Of a stretch of DNA of 64,000 bases, positions 33,307 to 47,845 are shown piece after piece (positions within the stretch are counted from its first letter, which is position 1; the number at the start of each line of letters is the position of its first letter). The translations under genes were made by a program, and so were the position numbers. Location of the stretch: assembly GCF_000218685.1 (NCBI RefSeq), contig NW_006763291.1, positions 2,078,308-2,142,307 of the forward strand, in the 5' to 3' direction. Origin of the DNA: Serpula lacrymans var. lacrymans S7.9 (Eukaryota > Basidiomycota > Agaricomycetes > Boletales > Serpulaceae). The notes under the pieces were generated by a model that had not been told where the DNA came from, ran no database searches, and saw nothing but the letters and a program-made list of their open reading frames with translations.

Positions 33307-36300
33307 CCCGCCCGAGTGGTGCTTCAGTGTCACGTTATTATTCTTGACATCTGCAGGTGATCATCTAACACGTCGTAAACGGCCCGAAAATAGGTGTATC
33401 GTTCCAGTACCTATACATTTCAGAAAAGCGCTATAGTACTAGTGAGTCGTGTGCAAACGTGCAGTAGAATTTACTAATTCACTGCCCTCTCATAGCCATG
33501 ATCTGGTTTATCTAGTGGCTCCTCGTTAGGAGTTTTCATGTATAATTTGCATTGAATGCTTGGTAATACCGGACATTAATCGCTGCGTTCTACCATTTTG
33601 CTTGAAAATTGTACTCCAATAACGCGGCCTTGCGGGTGCATAATGAGGCTAATAAAATTCAGTTATCACAGGAATAATATGGCATTGCGCCGTCTGGGGT
33701 CTACGGTGATAGCGGCGTGACAATGTGATGGACAATGAACGCCATACCATATGGCATAACATTTGCGCGTCAGTAACGCATCGGTGTGTCGAGCATTTTT
33801 CCTTGTCGAGCTACTGCTGATCAGTTGACTTGGGCAGTTTGTCGGGCCACTATCAACATCCGGTTATCATTCCAGCGCTATACCCGCTGGGTTTTTTCTG
33901 AGCCGTTCACTCCGTACCTATCCGCAATCTTGCATTACGGTACACACCCGTCAGAAAAGCAATCCGACGTTTTGGTACCCTATTAGCAACTCTGCCACTA
34001 TCACACCTCCTCAAATGACGTGGCGTAACTCGCGTTCTGGCCTCCTATGGGAACAGCTTCGACGTTTTTATCATTGATATGCCTCCCTTCTAGTTGTTCC
34101 GCGGCCTCCATCGTTTCCCTTTAGTCACTCCAATATCCTAAAATGAAAGCGGTTTGCAACCGCATGGTCATTAAGAAACCTAACAATGAAGCGAGTTTCA
34201 GGATATGCGCTTTTTTGGTGATAGGACCCAGCGTTAATAAAATCCCCAGCTGGCGACTGCCACTTCCTGAAAAAGGCCGTGTAATACGCCACGGTGCCGA
34301 ATGCTGGTTATATCGTCACACAGCACTACTCTGCTTCCTGTGCCCTCGGCCTTAGAACCTCGACAAGCATGAGGAGATGATGCAACGCCTAAGGTGGTAA
34401 AGTAGCCGTGTTGCCCGACCAACCCTTTTGCAATCTCACAAGCGAATAAACGTGCTAAGACGGAATTCCAGATAGCAGTTTAAGCCCTGGCTGTATGAAA
34501 ATCACGGTTTGTCGAGCATGTAGCTTGAGTAAGGAAGCAGCCAGGTGACAGCTTTTCGTGGTACCGCAGCAGTCACCGCCCTTACTACCGTATGCTTGGA
34601 AATGTACATTGAGCACTACAATCTTCAGCCAGACCGACTGACGAATATCAAATATCTGTCTTTAAACCTTGGCTATAGTCATTCGTCCGCGATTCTTCCA
34701 CTTGCATAACACATAATTACTACGATTGTGCACGTCAAGAATCCTACCACTTCAATTTACAGTAAATTGAATAGAAATCGTGAAGCCGAAATGCTATGTA
34801 ATCGAGCCCTGCCCTCCAGAAGCTACTAAGCATGACGCGAAAATCTACGCCGATTCACTCCCTTTTTTCATGAATGTACGTACATGCCTCAAATGCCATC
34901 ACAGTCATGGTGCTCGTATCCTTATGGTGCTCGTTGCACACAATCACTGGCAGGTGTCCATGCATCGTCCATGACCGAAACACGGTGTTAGGACAATGAG
35001 AACACGCCGCAATTGTTATCGACTCCTTGGCCTAGTCCTCTATGGCATAATCCTAGACCATCATAATATTAGCTCCATCGCTGCGCGGTCGAAATTACAA
35101 ACACTGTATTATGCACAATACCACAACTTAGGAGTGATTCGTCACGCTTTGTATTTGTATTCCTGTGAGCTGATGCTTCCATTTGAGCACCAAACACGAG
35201 GTTTGCCAATGCTCGCCAACGTGTTGATAGATCTGGTAAGCGATTAGTGCAGGCTTCGTTGAGTTAAACATCTACTTTCTGGTCGCTCCGAATCAAAGAC
35301 CGTGGTTCTACTTTTCCCCAATGCCTAACCTTAGTGACGACGTTGTCGGATCCTTCATTCTCGCAGAGGGGATAGACGAAAGAAGGAGAGGTTATCCTTT
35401 AAAGCAATACATCAAGTTATTCAGTTTACCATATATTTAAACCGATATCCTCCTCGCGTTACTTTTCTGATGGCACGATAAAAGACCATTACTGTTGTTC
35501 AAGATATCGTTGTGGGGGGGCAAGCGACCCCGTTTAAACTGGTACACCAGATATAAACTAATATCAATATCGGCGACCTGATCCACTGTATTGTATTGTA
35601 AGCTCGATGGTCTCATGCAAACAAACAGACAGACAATGCTGCCTTGTCTCGAACTTTTTGACTTGGATATGTGCGCCGTTTGCTACTCCGCGACAGCGGG
35701 AAGTGTTCTGGGTGTTACCGGAACTCCGCTCCAAGAGACGGTTCAGTCGCCAAAAAAAACTTCATTGGTTCAGGTTCATCGGCAAGTTCACGATAATGGC
35801 ACTATTCCTCAAAATCCCTAGAAAAATTACTTAGGTGTGCTGGTAACCCTTATCTCACCAGTCACAGCACTCAGGTGAATAGTCGAGCAGCCACGTCTGG
35901 AAGAAAATAGAGTCTTTAATTGGTCACAAACATATGAATGCCGCTAATATATCTTCTCGCTGATTTATCTCAAGGGATCAAGAGATGTGGTCGTCCAGTT
36001 TGAAGGTTGACGACCCTGGTAAAAGTTGGATTTCGTTCCGGAATTGAAAGTGTCGCTGGCCGGAATTTCCATCACGCACCCCATGGCGGCAAGCAGATCA
36101 GAAGATCAAAAAGGAGTATACAATTAAATTGGTATTATTCAGTCGACTCCTTTTACCACTTTGCTTACCTATCTATTATATATGTCCCACACCACAATGA
36201 ATACACACCGGAATCTGCATAACACGAGATACGGTGAGAGACATCGAATGTGGTAAAGGACTGTTGCCAAAGTGAGATCCAGTTCTTCAAAGTTCCTTGG

Positions 36301-39300
36301 GCAGAAATACTTCTGCACTCGCTCACTCAGAACGTATTCCACGAAAAATGTGTTGAGGCAGACGATCAAAATTAGTAGAAAGAGATGGATGTATGCGTAT
36401 ATCTTGTTGCATCACAGTACAGTTGTTAACGCCAAGCTTCAAGTCAAAGGCGATGAAACGAATAACCACCAGCAGGACACAAGGATTATACAAAGAATAA
36501 CTGTTCGTTCCTCTAGTTGATCCAAGGTCTCGGAACAGGTTCGTGAAAGCCATGATGCCTTTTTTTATATATTAGCTGTACTAACTTCAGTTACGACAGT
36601 GACTGGTCTCCTCCTGACTAAGTCTCGTATTTTATCCTTGGCCCTATTAGGATAACCAGCAGAGGAACCTTACCAAGTATGGAAGCCCTATATCGAAGGT
36701 GTGTTATAGTGTGTCCCCATCAATCTTGATACTTGAGTATATGATGCAGCGTGTTCTCTTGCAATGCACTTCCGAATGTGGACCAGGCTTTAGACGTTAC
36801 CCTGAACGTCCCTACAAAAATTAAGCGTCGAATGATTGTGTGGCATGAGGCCATCGCCCTCGGTTGTGTATTTGGCATGTTCTAGGCCTTTAGGGGTTGT
36901 CAAGGAAGTTAAGCATTTCCTTGGGACAAAGATATCGTGCTTCTATCTCTAAAATTGCATTCCATAGCTGGGAACGCTACATTCATGAAGAGCTCGGCAG
37001 GAGCGGTTACGTCTTGCATGGGTACAATGACACTCCTTTCACTTTCAGCTTGTGTCTTTCGCCGCTTCCTTTGGGAAAAGCACTCGAGAAGTTGCTGCGG
37101 AAATGAAATCCATACGGAAAGCTGAGTCAAAGCCCTTTTGTTAGATCGTAGTTGAATAATGCTTGGGTTCTCAATACTGAGTCAATGTGTTTAGTCTACT
37201 ATGCTCCACCCATCTCCTCCAAATGCATAGGTATCAAACTCATGAATAAGGGCTCGCCCGAAGTGGTATCGCCGTCGAAAGAATTATGCGCTCGAGCCAA
37301 TGAATAAATAGTCCAAACTTCAATTGGTGATGGTTGGCGTCCCGCCCAATACCTTCAAATCTATGCAGCTAGTTGGTTCTGCCGCTCCATTTTTGAAATC
37401 ATGAGCAACCTGTTTACAGAACCGGCCACTCTAGACTCGGAGGGATTCCCAACTTCCCAAATAGTGAACTTACCACATACCCTTCAACTCCCGAATCATG
37501 CGGCGTTTTGGATATACTGTGGCTGTAGCCTACCTGTAATCAACGCCGCATCTGACTTTTACCGATTCACATAACAGTGCCATCATCGCTGGTCTATACT
37601 ACTTCATGAGGTTCGGGTTACGTGCTCAGCAAGTTCATTCAAGGATTAATTTGACATGGCTCGTTATCTGATATGGTTGGGAAGGAATTTGAGTATCTTG
37701 GCCCCTTTATTAAACTAAATCCATACAGACGACAGCATCCTTCCTGATACAGTTGCTGTGAAGAGCATCACATCGAGGGACTAAATAGGATATGAAATGT
37801 GTCAGGACCTGAAATGTAATCATAAAGTGAGTTCATAGAAGTGTACCGTGGATATTTTGAATCTAAAAAATGTTTAGTATGCCGTGACATTCTTTCTAAT
37901 CAAGCTTGCCTGGGACAAATTTTTTGCGGAGCATTCTAGCCCACCGTCAGCAGACCCGTCGTCGGCGACTCACGCGCATGTACCGGCAATACCAAACCAC
38001 TTTCAGGACAGTGCCTTTCTCCAACGTTATATCGAGTTACATATGCTGACTTGCTGAAATTGGTAAGGATGTCAGAGGTACTGCGGAAGAGTGGCTACTC
38101 GTCAACTACAGTTCTGCTCCAAGTCTCAATCTGATTCAGCCAGTCTTCGATTTTCTTGGCTCAACTATTGGGATAGTTAGGCCGAACTTCATCGAGGAAA
38201 CTTCGTCTTGTTCCCTCTATCTTCGTCGTCATGTGCTTGGGACAGGTTTCTTACCTAAAATAGTATCCAAATTACTCCACCGGTAAGATTAATATTTTTG
38301 TGTATCAAGTCAATCTTCATTCGGCGGAAGGCTTGGTTGGTCCTCTCCTTCTTGCGTCGATGTCTATCACTTGTGGTTGATGGTACTGGTAATCTGTGTG
38401 CAGCTTACGGATCATGGCGTATTTTGACAGTTGGCTGAACTTCCCTCGCCGCGGCGATGCTAGCTCGTAAACATACGGATTAAATCATTTCCTGAAGAAA
38501 TCGATAACAGCGAGCACGATATTTTCCGGTCATACACATGGCCGTGTGCCTACAACCTGACACTGATGTTGCCATGCTACCATCTTTGCAATGCCCCCAC
38601 GACACTTTGAAATCCCAAAGCTGTACTGCGAAGTTGCCCCTGCGACTCCTAATCCCTGATCTCAGGGTGTCAAACGTTTCTGATCCCCTAAAACCTCGAC
38701 GTCGTCGGACCTTGGCGGCCTCCCAAATGCGTCGACATCGACAGATGACAACGATAACCCGCGGATGTCCGCAGCATCATTCGACAAGCTTCCAGCGCGA
38801 AGCGTCTCAGTCAACCGGCTCTCTTCTCCCCCAATGCTGAAAAACTTTTTGTTCGCCTTAGTGTTTTGCTGGACGGTTGCCTAAGGAGTGCGTCTCTCCG
38901 AGGCTCCGACTCATGGCACAAAGAAGTGGTACCTTGATTGGGACTGACATCTAGATTTTGCACTATTCTAAAGCCGTTTTTTTGTCATTATCTTTGGGAA
39001 CTTGAACACATACAACCGGTTGGAAGATCCTTCAGCTCCAGCTCGAAGCCGGCATCCGTAATACGTGTGCCGTCTATACACACGTCTTTAACAATGGCGT
39101 GTACCCTGAAAAACCCGACCTGTCCAGAAATTGGATATTTGGGTTGTGGCCGAATTACGCCAGAACAATCACGAGGGGTCTGACGACGATCATCGACAGG
39201 TACACTCGCTACCTTATGGTACGCGAAATTCCAAAACGAGCTTAACACCACCCAGTATGAAGTTGCTATAAGGGATGCCGCTGATCTATAATCATGCTTT

Positions 39301-42300
39301 TTCTCATTCAGCGTGTATGGCCCTAATGGACTATACGTACACAGCAAGCGAACGGATCCGACCAGGAAGACAGCACTTTTTGTTTCTGGTAGTCAGGGTT
39401 CATAGGTATTGTTGGCAATGCTTCTGCGGATGATCGTTGAGAAGTAACGTTAGGACCCCTCGATCCTCGGCCTCCAGTGACATCGTTACTAGCTATGATA
39501 ACCTCAAATGACAAACATTTCGTACACAGCGGTAGTCCAGGCGAGAAGAACGCTGGAAGTAAATTGCTGGTTCTTTCTACGCACTTTACCACGGCAATAC
39601 CTCTGTTGTTGCCCACTTGCTAGTAAGTTGATCGTGTAAGGCCGCGTTAACCATCCGACCTTGCTCTAGACCTGCTTGTCTGGAACTTATTATTAAAAGG
39701 ATCATAAATAGGTCATGGTACACGTTTTACCTGTCAAGAACAATGTAACAAACTAGGATGGTATGAACTATTGCGATGGTGGCGCCCGACATGCACGCTG
39801 AAACCTTGTAAGTGTCCGTTGAGCTTCTACCCTTATGTCGAAAGCTGATCAATATAATCTTAACCTCGTTGTTTCGGTCGTCGACCTAGAACCTGGGCAT
39901 TCCCATGATTATAAGATCGTGAGTGGTTTTAAAACGCCACATAGAACGACAAATGGTAGTTATACTGCCGGTCTCGAGTCAATTACAAGGGCTTTAGGGG
40001 GATCACTCACTCACCAGCAGGTTCAGAACGAACAAGAAAAAGGATTTGTATCACCACACCGGCAATGTGGGGTCCTTACCTCTACACGAAATAGTTCTGT
40101 GGGACTTGGGGCGCCGAGGCATAGCGCCATTTCTCCTGAGTTTATCATTGGCGCTGTACCCAAAGAACACGTCTTCGGCTGTCAGCAGTAGCCAATGCTC
40201 GAGGTCAGGATCAGCCCCCATGATGAGCTGCGAATGAAAGTGACCCTTAGCACCGCGTCATGATATGTCCTTTCATGCTTCATGCTTCCACGGGGAAGAC
40301 GGCTGCCGAGTGTCCCCTTCGATCTTCCGCCCTGTGGTTGAGTTGACGATACGGTTTCACCCCTACTTTATTTGGGGTGATGAGTTTTGAAAATCTAATG
40401 CCCACAGCACGGTCAGAGAGCCGAAGATCCGTGATAGAGAAGAGATCTGGCCACAGCTCAAGAATGACACTCAATATTCATTTGAAAGTATCTGTCTAGC
40501 GAAAAACAACCTGTAAATAGACTCTGGGCAAGGCAAGGTAGAAGCACAAATGTGGCGCTTCCAGACCCCTGCCCGACAACTTAGTAACGTCAGGAGCTTA
40601 CAGCAAAACCTAAAGTACGTCGTGTTCTGGTTCATCTCGGGGACCAATCTACTGGGACGGATAAGCTTGATGCAAATGCTTGCTATCGCATATTTAGATT
40701 TCTTTCGAGTATGGCGCCGCAGCTGGAGATTAGATGCGGCGCGGGAGATAAGGGCAATCTGTGAGCCCTCTATCCGCTTGAGTCGACGAGGATCAGAAGC
40801 ATTGCATGATTTGAACGAGCTTTCATCAGACAACACTGGCACGGAACGCGCAGAGATGGAAGTTGATTGTGACTGTTTATCGAGATATGTGTTGTGACGT
40901 TGTGACATTGTGACATGGCAAGGGTTTGGAGTAACTACAAGGAGAAAATGAGTGATAAGTGGAGAATTAGACAAATTGATACTGAAAGTTTGATACGGAA
41001 GATTGACGCCGACGATATGCCGCCCTAGTGCTTGTACTGCTCATTTTACAGGAGTAGAACGGGTGATTGAACATTCCGACCAATAGAGAAAAGCTGTAGT
41101 GTGCTCGGTTAGCATTGATGAAGTAGAATGCGGTAGTTGAAACAAGCTAACGCTGTATGACGTGCTCAAAGTATGATAATACGAAGGTTTTGGAAGGAAA
41201 AATATCTGCAGTTCTTTCGTCAACGTGGGCTCAGCGGCGAGGATTCACTGGGAGATGATCGATCTTGCAGCAACTGATGCTGCTCTTGTCCAAATAGCCA
41301 AGAGTTGGGAAGGTACTCCTCGTGGCTCATCACGAGTAGGAATACCGTGCGTAATTGGAAAATGAGGGTTGAGTGGCTATAGCCAGCTGAGTTCATGTGA
41401 GATGGGCGGCGAGTCACGGTATCCAACTAGTACTGAAAGGCGCATGGATCTTATGATATTGGCACGGCTACATTTGGTTAGGCCCGGGAGTGCGAGGCGG
41501 AGACGGATTCCAATCATACGTTGACAATGATTGGAGTAAGTTAGAAAGTGTATTGAAAAGTGCTTGGATTTGTGAAAGAAAAGGAATGGATGGATGATGA
41601 AATGAAAGGTAAATCCGATAGAAGTGGAGTGGGATATGGTCTGAGGCAAAACATGTGATGGGGCATTTGGAAGAGTATGGAGGCCTCGTTTCGGATCGAA
41701 ATGAAGCGGGAAGGATGAGTCGATGGGGGCCTAAGGGAAACGCAAACTTGGATGGACTAGCTGAAGAAGGGGTCGAATCCGCCGGTCGAGAGATCCATGG
41801 ATATCACGTCAGATTAGGACATATAGAGTTTCAAGGGCCATGCTCAGGTCCGGTTCCTGTTTGAGCTAGGTGGAAAAGAGCAGAAAATGCTTACCTGTAG
41901 TTACCGGCCGGATTCTGGAAGAGAGGTACTGAATATACCGGGGAAAAAACAAAGGACGAGAGTGCGGCAAAGACCGCTGCCGAGCGGGCTCTTTGACAGG
42001 GGTGGCGACGGTTTTGCGGATCTCATCGAGACGACTGCCATATAAGGCAAAAAGATGTTAGTTGATTGGAACCACAACGGACACAATTTTGAATACGTGC
42101 AACTGGAAGGATCAAATGTCGAGGTGCAGGAGAGATTTGGTCACAAAGTGGCTCCAATAGTGAGTAAATTGGAAAGTGACTCTGATATGAAAAACAGGCT
42201 CGGGTGCGGCAAGGACGGAGGAGAGTGAGGCGCCCATGGACTGTCACTGGGTGAAATGGGATATTGGCAAATAATAAAGCGAGTATATGGTATATTCGTG

Positions 42301-42705
42301 GAATGAAAATAGGTGTGCTCCGGTGAGTGGGGAGCTCGATCCGGCCAGCAGATGCAGCTGATGAAAGCAGTCTTGAGATCCTCGGTAGTGGCTCAGCAGT
42401 GTCCGTGCCATTTCATCGAGCCCAGCTGTTTACATCACCCACATGAAATCAATCCAGATGGCGAAAACTTTCTTCTTCTTTGCTGTATCATTTCTTCGAT
42501 ATATTGTTCTCTACCATCTCCCCCTCCATTCAAATACCTCCTTTGTTTCTCCCTTCTCCCTCCCTTCCTCACAGTCTCTCTCTCCCCACCACTTTCTGTT
42601 CACAGACTCCGTCCTCTCCTCCCCGCCCTCTTTCCCCAACCGGCTGTCACCGCACGTTGTCCATATTTACTTCCGCTCCAAGGTCCCCGATCAGGCGCGC
42701 CCCCC
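33307..42705. other. Long interval with no gene I can support
   Basis: About 9.4 kb. The longest open frames are 90-170 residues, lack motifs, and appear on both strands without splice-linked partners. The longest is on the minus strand at 40471-40974, overlapped by a plus-strand frame at 40550-40897 with a basic C-terminal part. No LTR, tandem array or tRNA was recognised. A pyrimidine-rich stretch at 42475-42640 is probably the leader of the gene at 42706. Confidence 0.5.
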
Positions 42706-44242
42706 ATGTCCTTAGATCATTATCCAATGCTTGCCGACCGTCGATTTCAACCCAGCGAGAGATCAACCTATCCCTCCTCCTCATCCCACCAACTTCCTCC
42801 CCCTCTTCCCCCTGCATGGCAGCAATATGTCTCTAGATCTCCTCACAACCCGCCCAGTGACTATCAGCCGCACAATCCCTCTCCTTGGGACGCCACTCTC
42901 CAACCCCCTTGGTCTGATGACACCATCATGTCCCCGCCATATCGTTCTGCAGGAACCTGTTATACAGTGCCCTCAGACTACCCAGAGTCTTCTCAGCGCA
43001 CAATCGTCTTGCCATCGTCTCCCCAGATGCGCTTATCATCCAGCACGCCATATTCGCGTTCTTCCCTGAGGCAGCATCCATCTGCGGCCAATCCTCTCAA
43101 GTACGACGATTCGAGCTGGAGCACAGATCTCTACACCCTCGATGACACAGACCACGTTCTAGACTCCGCCCTCACGTCACCTCCACCTAGAAGTATTACC
43201 AGCCCAAGCAGTAATCGATCTGTGCGCTCTCCTTCTGCGCCTGTCAAGCTAGAACCCACTGATGATGGTGAATCCTGCTTTGTGATGGAATTCAACTCGT
43301 CCTCTCCTGGTTTCAGTGCCGCCCCGCCAACTGAAGTACCTCTACGGGCAACGCAAGCCTCAAAGGAGATGCGCCGCATGATGGGCGTATTCAGACTTAA
43401 CCCGTTCTCCATGCACGAGGGTGGCGGTGGGGCATCCGCACCTTGGACTGGCGAGGAAGCAGGCCCCTTGCTGGATGAGCCACTCGTATTCGAGTTTCAG
43501 CTCGATGTAGGCGGAAATAGCGACACAAGCACTGCCAGCCCTACTCCACCAAATGACCGCTTCGCTGACTTCTCGCCCAGCGCTAACGATGAATCTCAGC
43601 GGGACTCGCCTTCGCAGTGGGCGGACTGCCAGGCAGAATTCGACCAGCCTCAGCTTGAATCACATCCACAGAGTTGGATGTCAGATCCTGTTAATACATT
43701 TACTTCGCCTACTCTCTCGCTGGACGAGCTAGATTACTCCAATGGACATCAGCCGCATATCCGCCAACACTCGCACCACCTTGGTATACCTCTTCATCTT
43801 ATCTTCCCTCCTCAGTAACTCACGCATACGGCAGCTCCGCATATACCACAATCTCCGTCGTGCTCGTCAACGTCATCGGGATTCGATAAGCGTGAACAAC
43901 GTCGTCTTCCATCAGAACCGTCTTGGCCACGCAACAATATTTCTGGTGTAAGTCATTTGTTCGTCTTGCCATGTGCATATATGCGTCATTAAGACATATA
44001 TATGCGTCTATCTGCGCTTAGACGGTCGAACTGACGTCTTCGTCCATTTTGTTTATATACATCAGTATCCCGCCAACAACGCATATAACTTCGCCGTTGG
44101 AGCAGGCACATGCAATCATGCTTTCGTGACTTCCAACACGAGCGCTATTGACGTTGCCAGCACTGGTTCCGACGGGTCATCTACATCGATTATACGTCGA
44201 TGGTCAGTTCCGACGAACCTTCAAGCGCCCTTCCTCTTGTGA
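42706..44242 (+). CDS. Ser/Pro-rich protein of unknown function
   Basis: Exons 42706-43783, 43835-43947 and 44066-44242 join in frame to 455 residues. The first ATG after a pyrimidine-rich, leader-like stretch was chosen; the open frame extends upstream but reads as low-complexity Ser/Pro/Phe text. The N-terminal 300 residues are Ser/Pro/Tyr-rich and disordered-looking. VKLEPTDDGE near residue 180 is a sumoylation-like motif. The best-ordered stretch is about residues 205-270 (PPTEVPLRATQASKEMRR, MMGVFRLNPFSMH, DEPLVFEFQLD). A late basic segment is KREQRRLPSEP. This would suit a nuclear regulator, but no DNA-binding domain is seen. The third exon is the least certain. Confidence 0.6.
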
Positions 44243-47200
44243 TTCCCACCGTAATGTGGTAATGCGTATACAAACCGTCTCTATCGAGAGCCGATATAAC
44301 GAAAACTCATGCCGACAACCAAAATAACTCATTCACCGTGACGTCTATACTCACGTCAGCGGCTATCATGTCCTCGATATCGTCATCTTTGTCCTCTCGC
44401 TTCGTCGTCATCAGCATTTTGTTGTTTTGCTCTCAGCTTCTGCTTTTTTGTTGGATTGGAGAATTGGGGCACCTGTGTTGTACACGGGGGGCCCAAATAC
44501 GGACTATGACATCTGAATTTGGTTGGATTTCTGTAACACTACGTAAAAAGTCTGCGCATATACCTCTGGTTCAAATTTCTCGTTTCTTTGTCAATCAGTA
44601 CGTCTTATGACATCACGCACGCATATATTCCACCTGCATTCTATATACTCATATCTCACAAAATAATTACGAGTGTATTCACATCTCGCCTTCTTTATTC
44701 GCGCCATCCTTCGATTCTGCGTTCGCCGCACGTACTTCTTGGGACTATGATTTTTCTTGGGCTTATCTTGATACAATGATTCGGGGATGCCTCCATTTAA
44801 AAGCTGCAGAATTGACGCCGATATTGAGATATCAATCTTGCTTATCATAATTATCATGCACGCGATTTATTTTACGCTGAAATGGGAGCATAACCCAAGT
44901 GATGAGGCTTTTGCTTTCGACGATGGCTTGTGATAATCGATCAGAACCCGGCGTGTACAACTGATTGCAAATTACGTATGTTAGCGGGCCTTCACAGCGT
45001 TCCCTGATAATGATTATAGTAATAAAGCAAGAATCGAATGAGATCGCGCAGCGATCGCTATAATGGTTCAGCATGGCCACGATTCCTCAAAGAAATAAGT
45101 AATTTTGAGCTGGGAACGTGGTAACGTAGTAAATTTACGCAGGGACAAGATGACACATACCGAATTCGGTTATGTCCATATACTGGTTCTCTTTGTCTGG
45201 GCCACCCACCTGACAAACTAGTGCATTCATCCGCACCCGATCTCTGAAGAATCGAAGGATATTTCCCGGTCGGACGCAATTCGAAGGTGCTGCAGTTGGT
45301 CGCCGATTTTGAATTGCGGGTATTCTTTTGTTCGCAACTCGTTCCTTTGTTGATCGGCTGTCCCTCCCCCCCTTTCTTATTAGTCGATTGAAATTATGTG
45401 AAAAGTAAATGGAAATTTGATAATGGCACCGTACCCGTCAGACAAATTATATTCTTGCCTATCGCCACTCCAATCACCCGCGCCCCGGCGAAAGGCCTCG
45501 ACTTGAGTAAAAGGATCGAGGGCGTGAAATTTGAATGAACAAGGGGACTTGTTATTTCCATGGGACGTACCTACGATGTTTGGTTAGTTTCGCGGGTAAT
45601 GAGCTGGTGCACTTGAAACAATATGAGTCATACGAGCTGACCGGCCGTGAAAGAAATGGAGAAATGCGGTGCTGAGCCTGGCAAAAGCCCGTTACGACAA
45701 TCATGATTCGATCAACCAGTCTGCCTTTGTACTTTCCCCCGAGACGATGATTGCTGTGAGCTAAATAAAAGTTTTGTACCCGGATGACCTTGAGGCAATG
45801 GTACGAATTGAAGGTGCCGGCGATAGAATGATTGTTCTCATGCAGTCACCCAGACTTTGGCCACTGAGAGATCCACGTTTCGCTGTCGTGTAAGGGTCTG
45901 ATCGCGCAAGAAGGGTATCGGTCCTCGAATACCGACAATAAAGGATATATTTGAGGGACACCACTGGATGACACTGGATGAAAGCATCATCCATGCGCAG
46001 GACCATTTCGTCAGATGTGACCTGATTGATCCATCTACAAGCTGCATGTTAAAACCTGTGAAACCAGCATCAACATGCTTGATCAGTGAGCTCCACGGAG
46101 CACCATATTTATGGACCGACAAACACTTACTCATGGTCGTCCGCTAGTCCAAACAATCCAACCCTATCCCACGGAAAAACCGCGAGTTATTTAACTGGTC
46201 TATGATTGGCCACTTGACAATATTGTTCAAACGCATGTCAGATCCAGATATCGAGAGAGGAATTGTACGATTTCTGCGGACAGTTGAGATGAACTTAAAG
46301 TAGAAGGGGGGTGTAAGTAATTCGCAAAACCTTACGCCCTATCAGTGAAGACGGCGGAGAATGCTGTCTGAGCCAGAGCCCAGGTAAGGCCCACGATGCT
46401 GTCGTCTGTGATGGTGTGACTGTGGCATTCGGTTTGGACGTTGGCGCTGGGTATCAGCTGCCATCCGCATGACCAGAGAAGGATAAATGCAAACATACAT
46501 TATGCACGCACGCCAGAAACGCCAAGTTAATGGGACGGAGTCCGTTGTGTCCGTCAGTTCCATTCTTGCGAATATCACGGTCAGCGTGGACTGAAAGCGC
46601 CCATGATGCTCATCTGATACAGTCTCCCTAGAGCGACTGAGATGCTTCGAAAAGTCAAGTATGCGAAGCCGTGAGTAGCAGGTGTAGAGACTGGACAAGT
46701 TGTCGGCTCAAACTGAACATTTTGGTGGCCACGTCGAGGAAAGGGAATTTGTGGGTCCTCTGGAAGGTGAAGCTCGGCGTCACCAGACACTGTGTGAGGT
46801 AGGTAACTGAGTTTCAGAGCGGAACTCAATTTGATTGGTCTGCACGCACCTTTCCAGCCGGGTCAAATGACCAACCGAGGATAAACAAGGATGTGACGGG
46901 ATACGGATGAAATAATCGGTAATGTGGAAGTTTGCCCAGCCGTATCCTAATCGTTAAAATATCAAAGAATTAGAGTGCGCCAGAATTGTGGTGTAAACTG
47001 ATAACAATTTTGCCACTTGTCGTGCAAATTTTTCGAGCACCGACGATTTTTATATTATATGCTGTGTTCCAAATTCACAACGGGCCTGGCCAGAACTTAC
47101 CTGTGAGCCGCTCCCATGAAGAGGAACACTTTCGGGCCTGAGTAGATAAGTAGAGCCGAGCGTCCGCTGATATGGTTGACAGAATCACGAGAGTCACCGC

Positions 47201-47845
47201 AAACGCGTGAACATATATCGATAGTTTGGGACAGCATGTTGCAATTCAGAAACAGGGTGCGTCACGACACTGTGAAAAGTTCCACATGACTTGAATTTAT
47301 GGCACTGAAAAATGGAGTGTCTTGTATACTTCCTTCACGGCTATCAAGGACGCACGGTGAAGGCATTCTATAGTGGGATGCACGGGAGCTTAATTTTAAT
47401 AGCCCACAGGACCACAGTAGCAGTGAGTCCGTGTCGGTAGGACTCGAGGATTTAATTGATTTCATTTGTGGCTCGTGACATTGGAGTTCCGGGTATGCAG
47501 GTGGAAGAATTTATGCGCTACGTGAGACGTAAAATTGCTCGCAGGCTGACAGCAGTCCGTCGTGCCGTAATAGAATTACACCACACCATCATACTAGCGG
47601 GTTCTTTGAATGACGAACTTCGCCTTCGATAAAGGTATCAACTGCGGTAACAACCTGTGACGAGAAGCATACATGATGAAAACTGAGAAGGAGGTACAAA
47701 TGTGATACTTACAGCCTCATTCCATGTCCTCGTTATGCACAGTCGACTTCACCGTAGGAACGAAATATTTCTTTTCCAAAGATGACCGGCCCTACAAGGT
47801 GCAGCCCTGGATTTTTTCAAGCGGGATCAATGTTCAGGTAAGAGG
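44243..47845. other. Intergenic, no gene supported
   Basis: 3.6 kb. Scattered frames below 120 residues on both strands, none with motifs or convincing splice partners. No repeat recognised. Confidence 0.45.

Noticed and set aside
40471..40974. 167-residue minus-strand frame and overlapping plus-strand frame
   Set aside because: Neither shows a motif or codon regularity, and no neighbouring exon fits.
46342..46829. Overlapping minus-strand frames of 118 and 82 residues
   Set aside because: No recognisable domain or consistent splice model; may be part of a lineage-specific gene but cannot be supported.
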